Part shown: positions 1-9,400 of the stretch, piece after piece
How positions within the stretch are numbered: the stretch's first letter is position 1
Layout: every line of letters begins with the position of its first letter
NCBI GenBank assembly: GCA_047967505.1
Contig: CM106538.1
DNA: 64,000 nucleotides
Strand: one strand, 5' to 3'
From: Dipteris shenzhenensis
Taxonomy: Eukaryota; Polypodiophyta; Polypodiopsida; Gleicheniales
Position numbers and translations under genes: made by a program
The notes under the pieces: generated by a model
Seen by the model: only the letters and a program-made list of their open reading frames with translations
What the model was told of the DNA's origin: nothing
Databases searched by the model: none

Positions 1-125
1 GGTTTGTATATATTCTACATATTCAACTAAATCTAGCATACAGTTAGTCATTTGTGGTGTACTCTCTAGCTATGCCCTCTCTCCTCATCTCCACTCTTCT
101 CCTCTCCCCTCTTCATATTTTGTCA
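1..125 (+). repeat. 3' part of a Copia-2 LTR, cut by window start
   Basis: These bases match, with scattered differences, the last ~125 bp of the two Copia-2 LTRs at 45225-45481 and 51822-52076 (which lie in the opposite orientation). The match ends exactly at the LTR terminus (..TTTTGTCA, 121-125), after which satellite sequence starts at once. It is therefore either a solo LTR or the end of another Copia-2 copy inserted in the satellite. The other end lies outside the window, so the two cannot be told apart here. Confidence 0.85.
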
Positions 126-3100
126 TAACACACCTCAAATACTATTTTTTGGTGGTTGTGCATAATACTTGTTGATGAAAAACTGGGTTTGTGCCGACTT
201 TGACCATCCAAAGCATATCTGATGGGCACGATACTTTGCAAGAACCTCAACATAGGTTGTATTGATGTGTGTGAAAAGTATCATGCCCATCAGGTATGAG
301 TGCCTTTGAATACACACCTCAGATACTATTCTTTGGCAATTGTGCATAACACTTGATGAAAAATGGGGTTTGTGGCGTGTTTGGCCATCCAAAGAATATC
401 CGATGGACATGATAATTTTCATGCGCCTCTAATTAGATTATATGAACACATGTGAAAATAATTATTCCCATCGAGTATGAGAGCATTCAAATAATACACC
501 TCAGATACTATTTTTTGGTAGTTGTGCATAACACTTGGTGAAAAATAGAGTGGTGGCATGTTTGATGATCCAAAGCATATCTGATGGGCATGATATTTTT
601 CATGTGCCTCAACATAGATTGTATTAATGTGTGTATAAAGTATTTGCATTTGAATGACACACCTCAGATACATTTTATGGCAGTTGTGCATAACACTTGG
701 TGAAACACGGAGTTTGTGGTGACTTCGACCATCCATAGGATATCTGATGGGCACGATAATTTGGAAACAGATCAACATAGGTAGGATTGACACATGGGAA
801 AAGTATCATGCCCATCATGTGTGTTCACATTTGAATAACACACATAGATCTTGTTTTTTGGTGGTTGTGCATGACACTTAGTGATGAAAAATAGGGTTTG
901 TGGCGAGTTTGACCATCTAAAGCATGTTCAATGATGATACTTTGCACATGACTCAACAAAAGTTAAATTGACATGAGTGCAAGGTTTTATCCTCATCTGG
1001 TATGTGCGCATTTAAATAACACACCTCAAATACTATTTTTTGGTAGTTGTGCATAATACTTGATGAAAAACTGGGTTTGTGCCGACTTTGACCATCCAAA
1101 GCATATCCGAAGGGCACAACACTTTACACACACCTCAACATAGGTTGTATTGACATGTGTGCAAAGTATCGTGCCCATTGGGTATGAGTTGAAATTTGAA
1201 TAACACATGTCAAATACTTTTTTTTTTTGTAGTTGTGCATTACACTTGGTGAAAAATGGGGTTTGTGGTGCATTTGACCATGCAAAGCATATCTAATGGA
1301 CATTATATTTTTCATGCACCTCTAATTAGGTTAGATTAAGATGTGTGCAAAGAATTGTGCCCATTTGTATGAGAGCATTTGAATAATAAACCTTAGATAC
1401 TAATTTTTGCTGGTTGTGCACAACACTTGGTGAAAAACTGAGTTTGTAGCACGTTTGACCATTGAAAGCATATCCGCGATGGTGGGCACAATATTTTGCA
1501 TATGCCTCAACATATATTGTATTGATCTGTGTTCCAAGTATAGTGCCCATAGGTATGAGTGCATTCGAATGACACACCTTAGATACTATTTTTTGGCGGT
1601 TGTGCATAACACTTGGTGAAAAACAGGGTTTGTGGCAACTTTGACCATCCAGAGCATATATGATGGGCACCATACTTTGCATACAGATCAACATAGGTTG
1701 TCTTGATGCATGTGAAAATTATCACGCCCATCGATTATGTGTGCATTTGAATAAAACACCTAAGAGCGTGTCTTTTGGCCGTCGTGCACTCGGGGGGGTC
1801 ACTATGTATAAACCCTCTATATCACGTGCATTCAAGGCCTATATTTAGAATCCCTTATCTGTAAAATATTTTGTTAATAAAATGTACCCCTTTTCTATAC
1901 AAATCCGTAAATTTTTCCCAAAACTATTTTAAATAGTGCCTTATGTATATTTATTTCTGTAAATTTTATAAATAAAAAATATCGTTCTATTGAAGTCACG
2001 TGATAGGGTTACATATGATGAGTGACCCCCCCGAGGTCGTGCATAACACTTGCTGAAAAATGAGGTTTGTGGCAAGTTTGACCATCCAAAGCATATTTGA
2101 TGGGCAAGATACGTTGCACAAGCCTCAAAATCTATTAGATTAAATTGTGTCAAGAGTATCATGCCAATCAAGTATGTGCTTGTTAGAATAAAACACCTCA
2201 AATACTCTTTTTTGGTGGCTGTGCATAACAATTGGTTATGCATTACACACCTCAAATACTGTTTTTTGGCAGTGGTGCATAACACTAAAACGGGTTTTGT
2301 GGTGACTTTGACCATCTAGATCATATACGATGGGCATGATACTTTGAACATGGCTCAAAATAGGTTGCATTGATGAACTTTCAAAGTATCATGCCCATCG
2401 GGTATGTGCGCGCTCGAATAACACACCTTAAAGCATGTTTTTGGCGGGTTGTGCATGACAATTAGTGAAAAATGGAGTTTGTGGCATGTTTCACCAACCA
2501 AAGCATATTCGGTGGGCACAATACTTTGCACAGATCTCCAAATAGGTTTGATTGACACGAATGAAAAGTATCATGTCCATCCAATATGTGCACGTTCGAA
2601 TAACATACCTCAAACTCTATTTTTTGGTGGTTGTCTATAACAAACACTTGATGAAAAATGCAGTTTGCGGGGCGAATTTCACCATCCAAAGCATATGAAA
2701 TGGGCATGATACTTTGCACACAACTCAAAATAGGTTGTATTGATTCACGTGCAAAGTATCGAGCCCATCTAGTATGAGCGCATTTGAATAACACACCTCA
2801 AATATTATTTTTTAACACTTGGAAAAATGAGGTTTGTGACGTGTTTGACCATCCAATGCATATCTCATGCACAAAATATTTTTCATGCACCTCAAAATAG
2901 ATTCTATTCACACTTGTTCAAATCATCTTACCCTTTGGGTAAGAGTGCATTCGAATAATACACCTCAGGTACTATTTCTTGGCGGTTGTGCATAACACTT
3001 GGTGAGAAACCATGTTTGTGGCATGTTTACTATCCAAAGCATATCCGATGGGCATGATATTTTGCACATGCCTCAACATAAGTTCTATTGATGTGTGTCA

Positions 3101-3872
3101 AAAGTCTCGTGACCATTTGATATGAGCACATTCGAATTGACACACCTTAGATACTATTTTTTTGTGGTTGTGCATAACTTGGTGAAAAATGGGGTTTGTG
3201 GTGACTTTGACCATTGATGGGCATTATACTTTGCAAAAAGCCCAAAATATGTTGTATTTATACACATGAAAAGTCTTGTGCCCATCACATATGTGCATGT
3301 TCAAATAACACACCTTAGAGCATGTTTTTGGGTGGTTGTGCATAACACGGTGAAAAATGGGGTTTATGGCAACTTTAACCATCCAAAGCATATCCGATGG
3401 TCATGATACTTTGCACAAGACTCAACATAGGTTGGATTCACATGACTGAAGAGTATCATGCCAATCGGGTATGTGCACATCCGAATAACACACCTTAAAT
3501 TCTATTTTTGACGGTTGTGCACAACACTTGATGGAAAATGGGTTTGTGGCAACTTTGACAATCCAAAGCATATACGATGGGTGCGATAACTTGTACATGC
3601 ATTAACATAGTTTGTATTCATGTGTGTAGAGAGTATCATGTCCATTGGTTATGTGAATGTTCGAATGACACACCTCAAATACTATTTTTTGACGGTTGTG
3701 CATGACACTCGGTGAAAAACAGGATTTGTGGGGACTTTGACCATTGAAATCATATCTGATGGACATGATAATTTGCATGTGCTTTAATCTAGAATTTAGT
3801 GATGCATGTGCAAAGGATCGTACCCATAAATTATGTGCACAATCAAATAACACACCTCAAATATTATTTTTT
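126..3872. repeat. ~180-bp tandem satellite array (about 20 monomers)
   Basis: A block beginning ACACACCT(C/T)A.. followed by TTTTTTGG.GGTTGTGCATAACACTTGGTG recurs near 128, 309, 494, 655, 836, 1016, 1200, 1384, 1569, 1751, 2187, 2418, 2600, 2790, 2956, 3138, 3306, 3486, 3666 and 3848. The period is 165-187 bp, mostly about 180. Monomers are diverged and a partial one lies near 2236. Many monomers contain an internal inverted repeat built on GATGGGCATGATACTTT and its complement; at 2328-2347 / 2381-2400 it is a perfect 20-bp pair. Short ORFs here are shadows of the repeat. A ~180-bp period is typical of plant (peri)centromeric or subtelomeric satellites; the location is inferred. Confidence 0.93.
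1789..2035. mobile_element. 247-bp TIR element (MITE) inside the satellite
   Basis: The insert is flanked by an exact 8-bp duplication GTCGTGCA (1781-1788 and 2036-2043). This corresponds to the satellite sequence GTTGTGCA, so the empty site is known from neighbouring monomers. The ends are imperfect ~40-bp terminal inverted repeats starting CTCGGGGGGGTCACT, with CACGTG near the inner edge of each. The interior is AT-rich and non-coding. An 8-bp target duplication fits hAT-type transposition, but the terminal bases are not the usual hAT CAGGG, so the superfamily is left open. Confidence 0.88.
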
Positions 3873-3889
3873 GGCTTAATTTTTAGGAT

Positions 3890-4060
3890 ATAGTGTATAC
3901 ATAGTATGGTTTAAGGTTTAGGGTATATGATTTAGGGTACAGGTTTTAGGGTTTAAGTTATAGGAAATAGGGTTTATGGCATAGGAATTTGGGTTTAGGC
4001 TATAGGGATTAAGCTATGAGGATTAGGGTTTAGGATTTAGGTATGGGGTAGAGTTACAAA
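3890..4060 (+). repeat. Degenerate TTTAGGG telomere-like tract
   Basis: Variants of the plant telomere heptamer (TTTAGGG, GGTTTAGGGT, ATTTAGG) recur with interruptions immediately after the satellite. The degeneracy indicates an old interstitial telomere-like repeat rather than a functional chromosome end. Confidence 0.75.
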
Positions 4061-4683
4061 TTATATCGATGCTACCATTTTTAAGGCTTCAATGGGTTTA
4101 AGTATAATTAAACTTCATTCATAGGTTTTTAATAAGCTAAAAACACTTATTTCATTAATTTTGGACTTGTCAATGTACAAATTCATTTTTACATATACTT
4201 TTGGACTAGTTTTCAGATAAAATTTAAGAAAAACCCAATCTTCAAAGCACATATAAAAACATAAAAACAAGCATTTTTTTATATATTTTTTAAGGACATG
4301 AAACTAAAATTATAAAATTTAACGCAATCTAGATAAGTTACATGAAAAAATAAGATTAGGTTGTTGTAAACTCTGTTAATATTTAATGGTGTTAATAAAC
4401 ACCTTCAAAAGTTAAGCCTGAGATAAGTTACACAAAAAAGAGTGGTCCATTAATTGTAAACTCACTTTATATTTATAATAGTGTTTAGGAAACACTTTCA
4501 AAAGTTACAAGTGGAAGTAGCAAACTCTCACAATATTTATAATTTAGGTGTTTAAAAACACCAAAAGTTACAATAAGACTCTCATTGGAAGGCAAATTAC
4601 ACCAAAAGTTACAATAAGACTCTCAGTGGAAGGCAAATTTATTTTCATGACTACAGCCATTCAATTTGATGAATTTTCTATTT
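4061..4683. other. AT-rich non-coding stretch with a 41-bp tandem pair
   Basis: No ORF or RNA gene is recognisable. The only structure seen is an adjacent pair of 41-bp repeats at 4558-4598 and 4599-4639 differing at one base. It lies downstream of the minus-strand ORF that ends at 4684 and may include its 3' untranslated region. Confidence 0.6.
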
Positions 4684-5118
4684 TCAAGTCCTTAGCCTAA
4701 ATTCAACCCATTCAAGAGCTGAGCTCATCTCATCCTCATCGATGTAGTTAAAATTATAGAAGAGAAGTAAGGATTGATGAATTTTCTCTTGCATAACACT
4801 TTGTTTATTCCGAATGGCTTGCGCTTCCTCGGGGGAAAATCTTCCATAACGAGCCACACGCGAAGATATCTCACTTTGAAAGTCTATCAACTCTCTCCTA
4901 TATGACTGCAATTTATCTATTTCAGTAGTAGCCATACTTATTTTTCTTTCCTCTTCCTTCTCTAGGCCCTTCTGACAAGCAAAGTCATCCTTCTCGTACT
5001 GGGTTAATGGAGCTGGATTTTGCTTTCTCTCCTCTCTCTTTCCTTGGTTCTCGGCAATCCATTCTTTGAGGCTGCTAATGGCTTGCTCGACAGAATCGAT
5101 TACCTTAAAAAGATCCAT
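4684..5118 (-). CDS. Hypothetical 144-aa charged coiled-coil protein
   Basis: A 144-codon ORF starting at ATG 5118 (MDLFKVIDSVEQAISSL). The open frame extends upstream to 5631, but that part is translated GA/CT-rich minisatellite (Ser/Pro/Leu low complexity), so the first Met after it is preferred. The sequence is strongly charged, with a likely coiled coil at about residues 50-85 (EKEEERK..., EIDKLQSYRREL) and an acidic C-terminal stretch (YIDEDEMSS). There is no signal peptide, membrane segment or recognised domain. On its own strand it is preceded by CT-rich repeats that could be a promoter or leader. It may be a genuine small gene or an exon or relic; function unknown. Confidence 0.45.
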   Translation of the reverse strand: MDLFKVIDSVEQAISSLKEWIAENQGKREERKQNPAPLTQYEKDDFACQKGLEKEEERKISMATTEIDKLQSYRRELIDFQSEISSRVARYGRFSPEEAQAIRNKQSVMQEKIHQSLLLFYNFNYIDEDEMSSALEWVEFRLRT

Positions 5119-5660
5119 AATGGCTGCAAGATGAAAGGAGTATGCTTGAGAAGAGGAGGTAAGGCTGCGGGCAAGATGGAAGGAGCAAGCTTGAGGAGAG
5201 GAGTAAGGTAAGAAGAGTAAAGTGGAAGAAGTGTGGAGAGGAGTAAGGTAAGAAGAGTAAAGTGGAAGAAGTTTTTGCTGCGGGTGAGATATAGAAGATG
5301 AACGAGGTGAGGAAGGTAACGAGAGTGAGGAAAGATATAAAAGACTAACGAGGTGAGGAAGGTAACGAGAGTGAGGAAGAGAGTGAGGAAAGATATAGAA
5401 GACGAACGAGGTGAGGAAGGTAACGAGAGTGAGGAAGGTAACTAGAGGAGATAAGGCAAGATGAAAGGAGTATGCTTGAGAAGAGGAGGCAAGGCTGCGG
5501 GCAAGATGGAAGGAGCAAGCTTGAGGAGAGGAAGGAGCAAGCTTGAGGAGAGGAGTAAGGTAAGAAGAGCAAAGTGGAAGAAGTGTCTGCTGCGGGTGAG
5601 ATATAGAAGATGAACGACTACTAGCGGGCAAGATGGAAGGAGCAAGCTTGAGGAGAGGAG
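5119..5660. repeat. GA-rich minisatellite region
   Basis: Interleaved short repeats such as GAGGTGAGGAAGGTAACGAG and AAGATGGAAGGAGCAAGCTT are repeated many times between 5150 and 5660. The long open frames here arise from the biased composition and are not annotated as genes. Confidence 0.8.
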
Positions 5661-6163
5661 CGGGTGAGATATAGAAGATGAACGACTACTAGGGAATTTA
5701 TAGAACTACAGATGCAAGACCGTAATGCGAGATGACTAGATGCAAGATCGTAATGCGAGACATTATAAAATAAAATGATGGGATGCAAGACCGTAATGGG
5801 AGACATTTGAGACATATTAGATAGTGATAGTACATTGAAATCTATAAAGTAAAATGATGGAACACAGGAATGATATAATTAATAGAATCTCATCATGAAG
5901 AGCAAAGTGCAAGAAGTGTCTGCTGCGGGTGAGATATAGAAGATGAACGACTACTAGGGAATTTATAGAACTACAGATGCAAGACCGTAATGCGAGATGA
6001 CTAGATGCAAGATTGTAATGCGAGACATTATAAAATAAAATGATGGGATGCAAGACCGTAATGGGAGTCATTTGAGACATATAAGATAGTGATAGTACAT
6101 TGAAATCTATAAAGTAAAATGATGGAACACAAGAATGATATAATTAATAGAATCTCATCATGA
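5661..6163. repeat. 238-bp direct duplication (5661-5898, 5926-6163)
   Basis: Two copies of equal length, differing at only a few positions, are separated by 27 bp that resemble sequence just upstream of copy 1, so the duplicated unit is about 265 bp. Both start CGGGTGAGATATAGAAGATG and end AATCTCATCATGA. Part of the unit (TACATTGAAATCTATAAA.) recurs once more at about 6197-6240. No coding potential is apparent. Confidence 0.9.
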
Positions 6164-6448
6164 GATACTTGCTGTACATAATAAATGATAGATTTTGAGT
6201 ACATTGAAATCTATAAAATAAAGTGATGGAACATAAGAATGAATTAGACTTTCAAAAAAGTAAAACCTAATGTATTGTACATAATAAATTAGACTTTCAA
6301 AAAAGTAAAACCTAATGTATTGTAATGAAAAAATATCATAAAATATCCTAATGTATTGCAACATTTAACATAAGTTTTAAAAACACTATCATTAATCGAT
6401 ACAAACAAGATAAAAATCTTCAAGGACTCATGTTTCTTTCTACATGTT
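6164..6448. other. AT-rich non-coding spacer with a 37-bp repeat pair
   Basis: Downstream flank of the nine-exon minus-strand gene. A 37-bp unit (starting ATTAGACTTTC) occurs at 6243-6279 and 6288-6324. No ORF is supported. Part of this may be the 3' untranslated region and polyadenylation region of the gene ending at 6449. Confidence 0.55.
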
Positions 6449-9400
6449 TTACAACTGAATAGAGTCTGATGAGTTCTCTTGAGGCTGTGATTCTCTAAGA
6501 GTACATTGAGTCTCTACTTGTGTGGATGGTGTACATTGAGATTCTACTTCTGGTGCAATCGGGATAGACTTAATCTCTTCCTCCTTTACAAGATGTGATG
6601 TTGTAGATGCACATTGAGTCTCCACTTCTTGTGTAGGAAGAATGCATTGAGTCTCTAATTCAAGTGGTTCTTCATTGAGTCCATCATGTTGTTTCCCAAT
6701 GATAGCAGTTAGATAGTGAACAGTCTTAGCCACAAAATCTTGTAGCTCGAGCTTGGTATATGCTTCTATGGAGACATGTTCAAAAATTTCATTGAGATAC
6801 AACATGAAGTTGTACGCAATTCTCCACCCACTACTAAACATGTCCTTTTGGTCCACTGCGAGGCGTGTCTGGAAATTTGGTTGGTCTTGATGCTCCCTGA
6901 TTTTCATAATCGCAGAAACTAACTTGTTTGCAGACCTGTCCATCATGACATATGACAAAGTGAATTTGTGTGTAGTAAATAGTAACTTGATGCATGTTCA
7001 TAATGATATGATAAAAGAACACTTACTTGAACACCCCGTGAAAGCCTGTAATTGAGTTGACAAACCAACAATGGTTGTCATCAAGGTCCCATACTATAAG
7101 GCTCCAATGTGAACTACATCACCAATAAAGAGCGATAAGATTTATCACAATATTAAGTATTAATTGACACAATATTGTAAATAAGAGAGTAAAAGAAAGA
7201 TTGACACCATACTTACTTCTCATAGTATGGCATAAAGACAAGTAGTATGCCATCCAAGTCTAAAGGTTGTAGAATTGAACAAACATCATCTACTGTCTTC
7301 TTGGTATCACTAAGTACAGCTGAAAGAAGAGAATCGAGCATACAGACGCGATTCTGTACTGATCTAGGAAAATGAGATATAACCGTACTGCAGCAATAAA
7401 TAAACAAATGTTAGAAGCAGATTGAATCAAATGATTGAAGTATCAAGTCAAGAGATGTTCATATCAAACTTGAGGATGGCCATCATGACTTTGTCATTAG
7501 CCTCTTTCAAAGGGTCGGAGAGGATTGTAACTTCCTCGCTACCAAAAGTCAAAACACGAGGTTGCTTGCTAATGATGACCTTAACCTCAGAAGAGCTCCC
7601 CATTTCGTCCAATACAGCGGTTACATCAGGACAACTTATGGGCGTAGCAACCAATGTTTCCTCTGGATGCTCCACCACGTTATCAATAAATGCCTTAATG
7701 ATAGATGACATAAATGCCTGCAGATGCAAGTCTGTATATGTGGACAATGAGGTTTCACCGCCTCTCAAATCAAAAATTTGAGCAAGGAGCAAGAAGCAGT
7801 TATATCCAACTCTCCACCCACAACTGTGGTCATCATTCTGCTTTGCTGCAGGGCATGTTACATACTCTATTTGATCTTCCAAGTCACCCTCCATTTGCAT
7901 AAGTGCATCTATAGCACTTACCAACTTTCGAGCAGATCTACACATCAAAATAGAAAACATAAATGAATGTGTGTATTGCATAGGATGCATCTCATTGACA
8001 TAATTATGACACAAGTAGGTTATACTTACTCTGACACACTGCCATGGATAGATGCTATTGAATTGACAAAGAAGCATTGCTTGGCTAAGATGTCCACAAT
8101 TACCAAGCTCCAATGCAAGCTGCATTATCAATTAAGAATAATTATTATTTGATATAATCCTCCACAATGTAAGAGATAAGCTAGGTAGGGATTGATACTC
8201 ACTCTTCGTGATATGCGGTAAAGATAACTCGCGCCGCAGTCAAATCAATAGGTTGCAACCACTTAAAAATGTCATCTATGGTCTTCTCCTTATTGCTAAG
8301 TACACTAGAAACAAGAGGATCGACCATATATGCACATCTTTGTATATATAGCGAAAGCTGTTGTAAAACCATACTGCAATAAAAAGAAAAGAATATTAGT
8401 TCATTTGATCCAATGGAAATACAAAAGCATAAAGTCAGTAAAAAGTTTGTGTCAAACCTGAGGATGGCTATTATAACCTTGTCATTGACCTCTTTCTTGA
8501 AGTTTATGAGGATTGAAATATCCTCTTCATCGAATATAAAAGTAAGAGGTTGTTCTCGAACTTGAAACCTAACTTGAAATGACTTCTCCATTTGCTGCAA
8601 TGTATGATTATTTTCTAGAGTCATCCGATGGATAGCCAGAGCAGCTTTGCTTTCTTGAGATGAGCTTTCATGATTCTCTGCTCCAACTATGTCCTCCTCA
8701 TCCTCCTCCTCTCCCTTCTCCTATAAAAGGATAAAATAATTATGAGATTCAAAATTTTAAATTAATTATAAATTTAAAAAGACCTTTAAATGAATAAAGA
8801 AAATTAAACATAAGTCTTCATACCTCTACATATCTTCGTGGTCTTTTTATGTAACCTTCAGAGGCAAGGTCAGTGTCATATCCATCTTCCTCTGCTTCCT
8901 TGCTATTGCTGGTATCCTCACTATTATATCCAGAGCTTTGATCATTTTCATCATCTTTCTTGCTCTCATCGTACATGATCTGCTCTATGTCATCCTCTTC
9001 ATGTGAGATTGGACCTTTCTTATCAAACTTTATTGTGAGAGAAGCCACGGTATCAAGGTATTCCAAGCAAGCAGGGCTCTCAATAATATTTACATTGTGT
9101 CCTTTTCTGATAAGAGCTTCGAACAGATGTCCCATTCGGCACAATGTGACTTCCCATCCAGGCGGTAGCAAAAATTCCATCATACTAATTAAAAGATCAG
9201 CACTTTTTGCTGGCCTTTCATAGTGATTTGCATTGCGATGGAGGGGACTTGGAGCTTCATGCTCTTCCAACAGTAGTTGCAATCTCTTTGCATTCCCTCT
9301 TATATTGTTTTGTAAGGAGTGATCATTATAAGGGCTCTTCATGCACAAGAAAAAGGTTTCCAGACTCTGTATCTTGAGACCGCATTCTCTCTTGTCCCTT

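Noticed and set aside
135-3853. Chain of ~60-125 codon minus-strand frames with similar peptides
   Set aside because: The repeated peptides follow the 180-bp satellite monomer; they are not a protein family.
126-3872. CRISPR-like array
   Set aside because: Units are contiguous, diverged 180-bp monomers without short exact repeats and unique spacers, in a plant genome.
5119-5631. N-terminal extension of the small coiled-coil ORF
   Set aside because: It translates a GA/CT minisatellite and shows only Ser/Pro/Leu low complexity; ATG 5118 was preferred.
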